Positions 16,051 through 34,100 of a stretch of 64,000 bases of DNA are shown here, piece after piece. The notes under the pieces were generated by a model. It searched no databases, was not told where the DNA came from, and worked only from the letters and a program-made list of their open reading frames with translations. The DNA lies in NCBI RefSeq assembly GCF_964340395.1, contig NC_135571.1, positions 7,111,453 through 7,175,452 on the forward strand, read 5' to 3'. The position numbers were made by a program, and so were the translations under genes. The DNA is from Glandiceps talaboti. Lineage: Eukaryota > Hemichordata > Enteropneusta > Spengelidae. How positions within the stretch are numbered: the stretch's first letter is position 1; each line of letters starts with the position of its first letter.

Positions 16051-17069
16051 TTCAACCCTAATACAAAACCTTCCTTCCGGAAGGTAAAAATGAGATAAAA
16101 TGAATTAATACTTAGTCTGGGCTCTTTTGGAGAGATTAAGAATGTGCGACTTGACTCGCTAGATGGGTGAAACGTGTGTACAAATAATGGCGCATATGTG
16201 CATAATGTGTTAGCTATTTATAGAACGCTGACATTATTTCCACAGTTGACGTGGCCAAATAAAAAGATTAATTGGTTGGTTCCAGTTACCCGACCCCACC
16301 TAACTTATCACTTTTCAATAATAAAATTGCAAAAATTGTGAAGTCTCATGAGAAATAGTGGATGCGGAAACTGACATCAACTTAAAAAGATAAAATAAAA
16401 CTGTTCTTCCAATCTGTAATGGCTGTACATCTGATCTGATAGGAAGAAATAAACAACACAGAGACCATTTGGAAAACAATGGAAAACCTGAACTAGACAC
16501 TCACACAGAAAACAATAGAATAAAAATAGAATAAAAAATCTACCTACCCCAACGTTCCTACATCTATAAATTTGTGTATATTTTTGGAAGACGATCTCCA
16601 TATGGTTTCTGTAGCGTGACCCTCGTGTTAGACTCGTGTCATGTTACAGAAACTGCACGAACGGTGATTCGACGAATGGAGAGGTGATATCGGATAATAT
16701 AAACCGATTTATATGGCTATGCCCAAGAGTTCAAAGGGAAATTACGAAAAATAAAAAGAGCACGGCTTGATATGCAGTCGTGTCGCGCGACCTGATATCA
16801 GGTGCACATGACATTCAAGTGCACAACCTACCTAGTCTTGCCTGCGACACCAATGTTACGCGAAATGTGTGTACCTGTACAGTATTATGAATTTGCGATC
16901 GTAAATAGCGTATGTATATTTTCGTCATTTCCTTTTTTCGAAAATTCCTCAGTGCTGTGTCCATATGCGATATCTCTAACTTCCATGTCGGAGATTGGGC
17001 ACCATTTTTTCTTCCGTAAGGAAGAGATATATTAGGGCTGAAATGTGTGTGTGTGTGTGTGTGTGTGTG

Positions 17070-17104
<35 letters not shown>

Positions 17105-18700
17105 GTCATCTTTTTCTCCAAAACGACTTGCTCAATTCAAGCGAAATTTTGGCACAATTGTTCCGTTGAGTAATGGCAAGAACTGATTAGCTGTTGATAA
17201 AAATGCCATGAATATTAATGAGTAATTTGCATAATTAATCGATCGATCGTCTGGTCGCACATGCGCTTCGTTTTCGAAAGTGCGCCACCAACGTCGATGT
17301 AAGGTAAACCAGGATGCTAAGGTACGGATACACGCTTTTGTTCTACACTGAGAAAGACTCTGTTTTAAGGGGTTTCAAGTGTTTGTATTGATATATTCGT
17401 TGAATCTGAAGATTATTACATCAAAGCAAGGAGGTCAGCACTGAAAATACATATCATCTGTAAGCTTTATTGCAAAAATATACAGTCACGATCGTCTGCT
17501 CACTTCACACCTTTCACGCATGTATACGATTTTGAGCAAATGGTGCGTCTGTCAATCTCAATCGAAACAAGAATGTATACACTTTACCCAGGGACGAAGT
17601 AGGCCAATAATACCTTCACTGTATTAAAGTTGTTCAACTGTTACGATTCATGAAGTATGTAAACTTTTTGATGGGTAATAACAATGCTATGTGGGTTTTA
17701 ATTTCGTTTATTATTTGCCATGGAAACGGGTGTACATCATGATATCCCGGGTATGTAGGGGATCACGAAAGCCGAGTGCATTCGAGGATGGCAATTCAAG
17801 CTTTCCTGGCATTTGAACAACGTTTTTGACAACTAACTTTCACTGGGACTTGAAAAAATCACAGATGTGGAGCTAAATTTCTTGCATAAATCATGAAATT
17901 GCAAGACTACCCTTACGGAAGGCATTCAGTTTAAATCTGGTGTTTATGTTTGGAATCGACGTGTTTTGTCCAATCACAGAGGTGTTTTCTGATGACGTTA
18001 AACGTGAATATCATGACGTTTAACGTCCCATGTCAGAAATTATCAATGGAAATCTTGCCCTTTTAAGGCACGTTTTTGTTTATCGTACAGGAAGTTATTC
18101 CTACTTTCACAATCTTTCAAATACATTGTACTCTACCGTAACTGGCTTCTTCCAACCTTTTGCCACATTTCGCCCTACTTCTTTGTGTTGTTCGGACTTA
18201 GGAATCAGAGTAAAAGAAAAGACATTTTAACCAGAGATAAAAGATAATTATACACATGTGGAAAATCATTCAAGTGCCTGTATTCACACTAGCATTGATA
18301 TGGTGTTTAGTTATCCATTCAAAAAGTTATCCAACATGTATGGCCCAAATTTAAAACTGAGAAACAATAGCACCATACATGTATATTTACCACGACTAAC
18401 CAGCTGCAGCCACAAAAACTCCCGTAAACCACACCATGTTACCGTGACATTGATTGAAGTGCTCGACCAGACAGAAAGTTAGGAGTGAAATACAAATAAG
18501 AACAAACATGCGTAACCTAGTACCTCTGACCGGTTGACTAAAAAGATCCAGACATGGCACTAATCGAGCACCATGCGAGTATCATCGGCAACTTCTGTGT
18601 CTGCTCCAGTCATGAGCGCTACCAGCAACTGTCATGACTGTAGACTTGCGTACTGCCTCTATCAGACCTTGACGCTGTGACCTACATGTATATCCACTAA
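12906..18700. other. Intergenic between divergent copies A and B; repeats only
   Basis: No exon recognised. Contents: (CA)n at 13169-13230; a doubled 'gataaagtcaagtttatcag' at 13600-13655; a degenerate tandem family at 13900-14250 (listed separately); (CA)n at about 15963-16049 and (GT)n(CTGT)n at 17041-17103. The last two tracts each abut a 'ccttccggaagg'-like hairpin and the phrase 'ttagggctgaaat' or its inverse, so they belong to one interspersed repeat that recurs near 23460-23660. Open frames here are short and unlike any known family. Confidence 0.5.
13900..14250. repeat. Degenerate tandem repeat with TCTGGCTCGACA core
   Basis: Four to five units roughly 45-110 bp apart share cores such as CCTGGCTCGACA, TCTGGCTAGACA, TCTGGTTCGACA, TCTGGCACGACT and TCTGGCCAG. 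Spacer sequence is poorly kept. No coding sense seen. Confidence 0.45.
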
Positions 18701-18799
18701 TTGCTGTTAAAATTCTACATCCGGAACTGCTGCCACTGACTGCCAGCCTTCTTGAAAACAGTCCTATCTAGTATAGCATAGCACGTATTGTATATCGTC

Positions 18800-24294
<5,495 letters not shown>

Positions 24295-24693
24295 TGTTTA
24301 GCAAATGAAATCTCCTACAAGATATAGAATGAGTGATGTAATACAACGTGGCTCAATTCAAACAGAATTTGGTGCACATATGTTTTTTTTTTTTTTTATC
24401 TTTCATGTTCTTTATTGAAAACCCATTGAAATTATACAGTATACAATAATATATGCATGTTGTCATGAATTAGGTTTTCTTTTTAGGATGAATTGACATA
24501 GAAACAAGATGTACATGTACAGAACAAAACAAAAACAAGAAACAGAAGCAGGCAAAAAAAATGATATCCCACTTTGTCATGTACTACAAAATCAAAGAAA
24601 TTCTACAATTGTATAATGACTGTTGAAAAAAAAAAAGAAACAGATTACTACCGTCAGGATGAAAATATATACATTACATCTACTAGAATACTT

Positions 24694-25833
24694 CTATGCC
24701 TCGAAATCTTTCCATTTTTCTAGGAATATTGGCAATGTACCCTTACGACGTGAAATAAACAATTCTAAGTTTTGATTATGTTTAACTTCTATTCTTAGTA
24801 AATTAAAGCTTGGCAGCTGTTTTTTTAATTTACAACTGTAGATATTTTTCTTATACATGAGAACAATATAATTCAGTAATTTAGACCAGCATTTATCACC
24901 TAAAATAATCTGTTGAGATGACGGGTACCTAGGGCAATTCAAAGCCTCACCCCAAGTTGTGTACATATCTTGCCAGATGGCTTTCACATATTCGCAATCT
25001 ACAAACAGGTGTACTAACGTCTCAGATGTTCTGTGACAAAAAGTACACGCATCTGTATCCACTAAAGGAGAACGCATGTTATATAACATGGAATTAGTAT
25101 ACAGAATATTGTGGCTTATTTTCCATTGAAATTCTCGAGCGACACTACTGATTGTAACTTTAAAAGGCATACTATAAATGAAGTTCCAATCAAGATCACC
25201 TTCAAAAAGGTTACTAAAGAAAATTTGACTTTTTGGTTTAATGAAGTAACTGCCTGAAATTAATTTACGTAGCTGTTTTTGTTCCGACTTTAACAATGCA
25301 ATCAGTCCACCTTCACTGTGAAAGAGGAAGGTGTTTTCAGGTCGTACACAAAAAGCTTTGTTTTTCCTCCAATTCACAGGCAGTGCCGATATCAATCCCT
25401 GCCACTGCAGAAAATCTATTAGATTAACCCCCAAATTACGAAAATACTCCCATCCTTTAATGTTACCATCAGTAGTGAAGATATCCGAGACATATCGAAC
25501 TCCTACATTATAAAAGGTTTTAAGAAAAATACTTTTCCCTTGAATGAGGATATTTTTGTTATTCCAAATAATTTCAGAAGAAGATGAAGTAGACTTATCA
25601 TGGCTATAGTTGCTCCAAACACTTAACATGTCATGATAAAAAGGAGGAATCTCGAAATTAAGTACATTCAAAGAAAAATTACATTTAAAGATAAGCTGTC
25701 CACCAACTGGTTTAAGATAGTAGTCTAAAACAACTTTCCAAGGGTCGAAGTATGGGAGCAGATAGTACTTAACCCACGTTACTTTGAAAGCCTTTTGCAT
25801 TGCACAAATGTCTAGCATACCTAAACCCCCTTG
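24694..25833 (-). pseudogene. LINE ORF2, C-terminal part (3' half of the inverted insertion)
   Basis: Some 379 codons are open on the minus strand up to the stop at 24694-24696, starting inside the protein at the GGLGMLDI stretch shared with the plus-strand part. It holds the region downstream of the reverse transcriptase, including CTFCHRTSETLVHLFVDC, a Cys-x2-Cys-x7-His-x4-Cys knuckle usual at the ORF2 C-terminus of L1/Tx1 elements. It is cut from its N-terminal part by the inversion and cannot make a full protein. Confidence 0.85.
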
Positions 25834-26013
25834 TATGCCTTTGTTTTTCTCAATCTCCCCTCGGAGATGTATCCACTGGCGTTGTAGTTTGTGGAACTTT
25901 GTGTGTGTGTGTTGTTTACATGTTTGCAGGCTCGTACATTATTAGTTTTGATATAACCATATTGTCTATGTCATTACAACTAGCTTTACGGGTTGCAATA
26001 CTAGTAATTCTAA

Positions 26014-28642
26014 ATGGCTGAAAAGTTAAACATTGTTTCCCTGAATGTCAGGGGATTAGGGGGTATGAAGAAGAGAAGGAAGGTTTTGGGTTGGCTAAAG
26101 AAACGTAATCACAATATCATTTTGCTTCAGGAAGCTCATTCCACACTAGAAGATGAAAATAAGTGGTCAAAAATCCTACCAGGTCATTATATATTTTCCC
26201 ATGGTACCTCTGCTAGCAGAGGCGTTGTCACTATTATACGAAATCTAGATTATGTTATACATACAGTTAAATGTGATACAGAGGGGAGGGTTGTCATAAT
26301 TTCCATTGATATTGAGAATAAGCCTTTCCTTATTGTTAATACATATGCACCTAATTATGAGAATACACACTCTATTTTCATGGAACAGTTGTCGAATCTA
26401 ATGCATGAAGCTCATATTGAACCTGATCGTGAGATCATCTGGGGCGGTGATCACAACTTAACCTTAGACGAAAACTTAGATCGCTCAGGAGGTAATCCAA
26501 TTACCTGGAAAAAATCAGTTAGTGTGTTTAATAGTATTTTATCCAAGTTTGACTTGGAGGACATTTGGCGTACTAGAAACCCAACGATAAAACGTTTTAC
26601 TTGGAGACGTCTACGTCCAGCATTGATTCAAAGCCGCCTAGATTTCTTTCTGATCAGTAGTTCTCTCCAGAGCTCTATTGTTAACTGTGATATCGTCCCA
26701 AATATCATGTCCGATCATTCAGCTATAGTTTTGACAATTGGAGATAGTCGATGTAGGCTTGGCAGATCTCACTGGAAATTTAACAATAGCCTGATTCATG
26801 ACCCTGTATATATTAATCTTATTCACGATAGTCTCCAGAATTGGAAGACAGAGTATGGCAACCCTCACAATAAGCAAGGCTTATGGGAATATATTAAGTT
26901 TAAGGTCAAAGTTACCACAATTAGTTATAGCAAAAGAAATGCTAAAGTGAGGAATGAGCGGATAACCACACTAGAAAATAAGTTACGTGACCTTGACATA
27001 GAGCTCAGTGGTAGGGACTCGGACGAATTGAAGACAGAAATCGAAAGAATTCGCAATGAATTAAATTTGGAATATAATTATTTAACAGAAGGCGCGGTAG
27101 TGCGCTCCAGAGCTGACTGGTATGAATTTGGTGAAAAAAATACAAAATATTTTCTCGGCCTTGAAAAATATAATGCTAAAAAGTCACAAATTACCCAATT
27201 ATTTGATCAACATGATTATCTATTGACACACCCTAAGGAAATTCAAAGCCATATTCGGAGTTACTATTCTGAGCTCTTTGCCAATCATATTCAGGATTGG
27301 GATGAGGAATACGCCGACACCTTTCTGAATAGTGATATGTTCCCCAAACTTAGCAATATAGATAAGGATATGTGTGAGGGACCTATCACTTTCAACGAGG
27401 GATTTCTTTCACTTAACAGTATGCCTAAAAACAAAACACCAGGGAATGATGGCCTAACGGTTGAATTCTACCAAACATTCTGGAACCTGCTCGGCCATTA
27501 TGTAATCGATTCTATGAATGAGGCAAAGGTAAAGGGTCAGCTATCGCCTAGTCAGTGTCAAGGCGTAATTACATTAATAGAAAAAAAGGGTAAAGACAAA
27601 AGATACATTCGTAATTGGCGTCCAATAACACTCCTTAATACTGATTACAAACTGGCAGCTAGATGTATTGCGAAAAGAATGGATAAAGTCACTGAGTCTT
27701 TAATTAGTGTATCACAAACAGCTTTCGTGAAAAATAGATCAATCGGTCAGTGTGTTCGGCTTATCGACGGCATTATGAATTATACGAAAGATGTTGATAC
27801 CACGGGCATACTAATTGCCGTTGATTTTCAAAAGGCATTTGACAGTCTTGATCGTAAATTTATGTTTCAATGTCTTCAGAATTTCAACTTTGGTCCATCT
27901 ATTATAGAATGGATACAAACATTCTATCGCAATCCATCCAGCTGTGTCATGAATCGTGGCCTTTCAACTGCATATTTTAATCTTGGTAGAGGAGTTAGGC
28001 AGGGTGACCCACTTTCACCGATCTTATTCATTCTTGCTTTGGAGTCCTTACTTATCAGGTTACATCATGACGATAAAACCAGTGGTATTTGTGTGGAGGG
28101 CTATGAAGTTAAGAGCTCGGCATATGCTGATGATCTCACCTGTTTCCTTAAAGATGAACAATCTGCTGAAAACCTTCTTTGTCTTCTTAGAGTTTTTTCT
28201 GAAGTATCAGGGTTATGTGTTAATTTTGATAAGACTGAAGCACTCTGGTTGGGAAATTGGAGATTTCGTCGAGATACTCCGTTCGGGGTCAAATGGCCTA
28301 TGTCACCAATCAAGATTGTGGGTGTATTTTTTTCATATGATACAGCTACAGCTTATAAACTGAATCTGGCTGCACCACTCAAGGGACTGTCAGATGTACT
28401 GCAATGCTGGACCAGTCGTAACCTTACCATTATGGGTAGAGTTCAGATAATTAAAAGTCTAGTCATTCCGAAATTGCTGTACATCCTTAATCTTATCAAT
28501 GTCCATCAAAAAGATGTAAAACACATCAATTCGTTAATTTATTCGTTTTTATGGAAGGGACACGATAGAGTAGCACGTGACACAATGATTGGTGACATAG
28601 GCCAAGGGGGTTTAGGTATGCTAGACATTGGTGCACATATGT
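26014..28642 (+). pseudogene. LINE ORF2, endonuclease and reverse transcriptase part (5' half)
   Basis: About 870 uninterrupted codons. Residues about 1-240 form an APE-type endonuclease: SLNVRGL, LLQEAHS, WGGDHN, SRLDFFLIS and SDHSAIVL, so the catalytic Asn, Glu, Asp and Asp-His positions look intact. Residues about 450-790 are a reverse transcriptase with NWRPITLLNTDYK, AVDFQKAFDSLD, GVRQGDPLSP and the catalytic YADD. The frame runs through GGLGMLDI and then leaves the element into the right target duplication, so the last dozen codons are host flank. The domain order and motifs fit the L1/Tx1 group. Broken by twin priming but free of stops and frameshifts. Confidence 0.9.
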
Positions 28643-28644
28643 TT

Positions 28645-29230
28645 AAGGGTAATGGCTAGAGCTGATTAGGCTTTGGTGAACATCTCTTGAATATTAATGA
28701 GGTATTTATATAATTAATGGTGTTCAGTAATTAGGCTATATCTGAAAAATCTAATTTGGTGTATACATTGATAATAGCAAAGCACATGTGGCATATAAGT
28801 TTGATAATATAGCTTGTAATGTTGACTCATTTGCATAATGAGTGATTTTCAGTAATCAGGTCATATCATAAGAATGCATGCTTCTAATTCAATATAATTT
28901 GGTATATACATCAACCACAACAATGCGCACATGTTCTAAAATGTTTGTTGATGTAATTGTTAGCTGTAATGTTTCATTTGCATTATTGATTTTCAGTCTT
29001 GTGGGTATATTTAAAGAATGTTTATATCAAATTTCATATAATGTGGTACATGCATTGATATAGTTGCCTGACGTAGTTTTTAATTGTCATCAGTCATTTG
29101 TATAGTTAATGATATGAGAATACAACCCATACTTTGCTGCACACGTTAATCAAATTGCGCATGTCCTATAAAACTAGATTATTCGTTTGCATAATTAATT
29201 ATTTTCAGTAATTAGTCAATGTCTTAAGTC
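28645..29230. repeat. Degenerate repeat rich in 'ttgcataattaat'
   Basis: Two to three imperfect units of about 150-180 bp follow each other. Each has 'gcataattaatg', 'ttcagtaattaggtcatatc', 'atttggtatatacatca' and 'atgttctaaaa'. Related wording is found at 17200, 35100-35330 and 41350-41570. It is the right flank of the LINE target and so was there before the insertion. Confidence 0.55.
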
Positions 29231-30975
29231 AATCTGATTAAAATCCGATGTAGATGTCGGCTAATCATTCATTGCTATTTTACCTTCGTTATTTTGCCTG
29301 AATTGACCTTCTTGGTACATGTTTACATTTTTTAGCCTGATAGCCTCCTCTACATCTGAACTGGCGCACATTCAAACGACCATATATTTATACTATGAGC
29401 CCGGTGATGAGAAAACAGAAAATGATATGATAGACACTCGTGACACTGTAAATGCATACAAAGGTACAAGTTATTTCTAACTTGGCAAATTACACAGTAT
29501 AGGACACGTCAGTACATACCACATGACAACTAGCCCGTAATGTATTTATAGTTCATGCCATTGTTTTATAAATGAAAATGAGAATTAATAACGTAAACAT
29601 GGTGATTCACTCTTGACCACTATATGAAAATCAAATGATTAGATTTCAGATAAAACTTTCTTGAAAAATATTTCTTTTAGGCAAGTGGTGTTATTACTCA
29701 ATATTGATAGTGTAGTTTTAGGAAGTAAGCTTATGATAAAAATATCGATAACTGTCCAGTCAATCTAGACTTTCATTGATGAAAATCCTAACTGACCCAT
29801 TCCATATGTATAATGTTTATGCCCTATCACATTACACTGTGCATCAATTACTACCACATCATACTATTGATGCTAATATTACTACTGATCTTCGCACACA
29901 GCTGATAGACCAAGTAATAACACTCGAATCACTCTCATATCTCATATCCGACTCAACTTCTGTATGTACGTACCAGGATCACACTTGAACTTAAAGGGAA
30001 TTAGCTCAGATTACACACAGTGTTTAAAGATCTACACTGGAAATCAAGGCAAACACCCAGCATAGGGCCTCGTTCATTGACTTCCCGCGAAGCCAAGTCT
30101 CCCTACCAAAACTGAGTGCCTGTCAGTTCCAAGTGTCCTTTATTGTGACGTCCCCAAAGTCTAAATTTACAGAACGCATGGCCAATGGCCAAATAATTAT
30201 TTCTGGGCGTGACCATGCCCTAAAAGTATTCCCAAAACATTGATGAATGATCACTATGAATCCTAGATATTTATGAAATGCAGACTGTCGTCTCATGTAT
30301 TCGAGTATGCTTGGAATCCTGTGTGGTCTGAATCCAATATCCTTGAGACAGTCTTTTGACCTTTCAGTAAACTAGGACATGCGATGTTGTTAAAATATTA
30401 AGTTTACTGAAAATACAAATATGTCATCTGTGACACTAACATTATCGTGTTATGATGTCAACACACGTACCAGCACTTCTATAAGCACTCCTGATTGTGT
30501 TCATGTCTGTCTTACACTGCCTCGAATACTAAATAACAACACATTAGAATTGTACATCAGCCCACTCATAGCTTTGGGTTCAACCATGTAGACATCAACT
30601 ACAGACATCAACACATTAGTACCTGTGTGTGGGTGCCTAGTTGTGGTACGTACGTTTAAATGGTTTATTTCACTTCGACAAAATGTAAGAAAAAATTGCG
30701 ATCTTGCTTTTGTAACAAGAAATTAAATAAAGAAAATATAATGGAGTTTACGTTTTACATTATAACTGGAAATTTGATGGAAGGGCACTCTAATGCGTCT
30801 ACCACTCCTTGTACTCATGGAAACATATGAATGGTGGAATGTCTTCGTACGTTATTGACACAATGTTTTGAGTGATTGATTGTTGAATATGTTTTTTTCG
30901 GAAGTTTAGATAGGTTTAGATACATCTGTGACAATTAGCAGAAATGATACGCTCTTGTATGTGAGAATAAGCAAT
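29231..30975. other. Intergenic, no gene seen
   Basis: Starts with a partial copy of the AATCTGATTAAAATC MITE family (about 29223-29350). The remainder has no recognised exon, RNA or transposon end. Confidence 0.5.
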
Positions 30976-30977
30976 GG

Positions 30978-31016
30978 TGTGATGTCATTTCCCGTCAACG
31001 CAATACCATATAAGAA
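30978..31016 (+). promoter_or_regulatory. Core promoter candidate of copy C
   Basis: TGATGTCATTTCC (30980-30992) is followed about 28 bases later by the TATA-like CATATAAG (31008-31015), roughly 130 bases before the start codon. The same two blocks with the same spacing precede copy D while surrounding bases differ. TGATGTCA resembles a CRE/AP-1 site. Inferred from paralogue conservation only. Confidence 0.5.
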
Positions 31017-31146
31017 GGCAAAGTGTTCAACGTCTCTTGGCGATTCCACTTTTTGTTCTCTTACTTGAAAACATCCAGAATATTTGCCAGCCTGTTTGAA
31101 AAGATTTCTACATGTAGCTGAGGAAGGATTGACACCATATATCATC

Positions 31147-34100
31147 ATGGAAGGAGTTCAGAAATTGACATCTAACCATGAAGAATACATTGAAAATCAT
31201 AAGGTTTTCATAAGAAATATGAGGGTGCCTAAGCACGGCAATGTCGATGATACACTTTTCATGATGGGAGTTTTCAGTGACCTTAGCCTTCGTCCGGAAA
31301 GGGAAATTCGCGTACTCTCAATCGGAAGTGGAAGTGGTAAGTTTTGATTCTTATGTTTTGCTACCAACTTTTCACACCCCTTATGTGATTCCCAATTTGT
31401 TCACAACATCTTCATTTTATAAGAAAATTTGGTTAATTAAGTTACTGTGATAATTTGCAATACTAGCGCATGGGAATTGCCTGAAAATGTCACCTAAGCC
31501 GAGGGAGTGATTTATCTTTATTTCTATATATTAACCTTGCATGTAAAACAACATTTTAAAATGAAAATGGGTCTACCCCTTCCTTAAGAAGATAACATGC
31601 GGCATTCGAACTTTATAAAATATGATCCAGAACCACGTGATGGGACAATTGAGTATCAGCAAACGTGCCCCTCTATCCCTTACACGTTACAACATTACAC
31701 TATTTAAGGTGAGAGATGTCAAATTAAAAAAAGTCGAGAGATTTTTCTTATAAATCTAGATTTCTTCACAAAGACTTCTTAAACTCAATTATACGAACTT
31801 ACCACATGTTCACCCCTAAATCACCAAGCATATTTACAGCACTCGAAACACATCGAGGTAATATAGATACACCCATTTTGTTTCTCTATTGATCAGGTAA
31901 TATAGATATACCCATTTTGTTTCTCTACTGATCAGGTAATATAGATGAACCCATTTTGTTTCTCTATTGATCAGGTAATATAGATAAACCCATTTGGTTC
32001 TCTACTGATCAGGTAATATAGATGAACCCATTTTGTTTCTCTATTGATCAGGCTATATAGATAAACCCATTTTGTTTCTCTATTGATCAGGTAATATAGA
32101 TAAACCAATTTTGTTTCTCTATTGATCAGGTAATATAGATGAACCCATTTTGTTTCTCTATTGATCAGGTAATATAGATGAACCCATTTTGTTTCTCTAT
32201 TGATCAGGCTATATAGATAAACCCATTTTGTTTCTCTATTGATCAGGTAATATAGATAAACCAATTTTGTTTCTCTATTGATCAGGTAATATAGATGAAC
32301 CCATTTTGTTTCTCTATTGATCAGGTAATATAGATAAACCCATTTTGGTTCTCTATTGATCAGGTAATATAGATGAACCCATTTTGTTTCTCTATTGATC
32401 AGGTAATATAGATAAACCCATTTTGTTTCTCTATTGGTCAGGTAATATAGATAAACCCATTTTGTTTCTCTACTGATCAGGTAATATAGATAAACCCATT
32501 TTGTTTCTCTACTGATCAGGTAATATAGATGAACCCATTTTGTTTCTCTAGTGATCAGGTAATATAGATAAACCAATTTTGTTTCTCTACTGATCAGGTA
32601 ATATAGATGAACCCATTTTGTTTCTCTATTGATCAGGTAATATAGATAAAGCCATTTTGTTTCTCTATTGATCAGGTAATATGATAAACCCATTTTGTTT
32701 CTCTATTGATCAGGTAATATAGATGAACCCATTTTGTTTCTCTATTGATCAGGTAATATAGATAAACCAATTTTGTTTCTCTACTGATCAGGTAATATAG
32801 ATGAACCAATTTTGTTTCTCTACTGATCAGGTAATATAGATGAACCCATTTAGTTTCTCTATTGATCAGGTAATATAGATAAATCCATTTTGTTTCTCTA
32901 TTGATCAGGTAATATAGATAAATCCATTTTGTTTCTCTATTGATCAGGTAATATAGATAAACCCATTTTGTTTCTCTATTGATCAGGTAATATAGATATA
33001 CCCATTTTGTTTCTCTACTGATCAGGTAATATAGATGAACCCATTTTGTTTCTCTATTGATCAGGTAATATAGATAAACCCATTTGGTTCTCTACTGATC
33101 AGGTAATATAGATGAACCCATTTTGTTTCTCTATTGATCAGGTTATATAGATAAACCCATTTTGTTTCTCTATTGATCAGGTAATATAGATAAACCAATT
33201 TTGTTTCTCTATTGATCAGGTAATATAGATGAACCCGTTTTGTTTCTCTATTGATCAGGTAATATAGATAAACCCATTTTGGTTCTCTATTGATCAGGTA
33301 ATATAGATGAACCCATTTTGTTTCTCTATTGATCAGGTAATATAGATAAACCCATTTTGTTTCTCTATTGATCAGGTAATATTTATAGATAAACCCATTT
33401 TGTTTGTGTAGATGAACCCATTTTGTTTCTCTATTGATCAGGTAATATAGATAAACCAATTTTGTTTCTCTATTGATCAGGTAATATAGATGAACCCATT
33501 TTGTTTCTCTATTGATCAGGTAATATAGATAAACCCATTTTGTTTCTCTATTGATCAGGTAATATTTATAGATAAACCCATTTTGTTTGTGTAGATGAAC
33601 CCATTTTGTTTCTCTATTGATCAGGTAATATAGATAAACCAATTTTGTTTCTCTATTGATCAGGTAATATAGATGAACCCATTTTGTTTCTCTATTGATC
33701 AGGTAATATAGATAAACCAATTTTGTTTCTCTATTGATCAGGTAATATAGATGAACCCATTTTGTTTCTCTATTGATCAGGTAATATAGATGAACCAATT
33801 TTGTTTCTCTATTGATCAGGTAATATAGATAAACCCATTTTGTTTCTCTATTGATCAGGTAATATTTATAGATAAACCCATTTTGTTTCTGTAGATGAAC
33901 CCATTTTGTTTCTCTATTGATCAGGTAATATAGATAAACCAATTTTGTTTCTCTATTGATCAGGTAATATAGATGAACCCATTTTGTTTCTCTATTGATC
34001 AGGTAATATGGATAAACCCATTTTGTTTCTCTATTGATCAGGTAATATGGATAAACCCATAATTAATGCACTGACTGCCCTACATCCAAAAGATATCGTA

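Larger units (their letters stand above)
24369..28644 (-). mobile_element. Twin-primed L1/Tx1-clade LINE insertion
   Basis: A 17-bp direct repeat TTGGTGCACATATGTTT bounds the insertion (24369-24385 and 28628-28644). Next to the left copy is a T-run of about 16, which is the poly(A) tail of a minus-strand element, with AATAAA (complement of 24411-24416). From there to about 25833 the 3' half of the element runs on the minus strand. From about 25834 to 28629 the 5' half runs on the plus strand. The halves share 27 bases (25807-25833 inverted, and 28603-28629) at the internal break in ORF2. Poly(A), target duplication and an inverted 5' half together are the classic product of twin priming. Both halves are open, so the insertion looks young. 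Confidence 0.88.

Noticed and set aside
25800-26021. 73-codon plus frame before LINE ORF2 as LINE ORF1 end
   Set aside because: It crosses the twin-priming junction and shows no coiled-coil, RRM or zinc-knuckle feature.
31971-33942. Two long minus-strand open frames with a repeated 13-residue unit
   Set aside because: They follow directly from a 39-bp tandem repeat without stops in that frame; no start, splice or family evidence.
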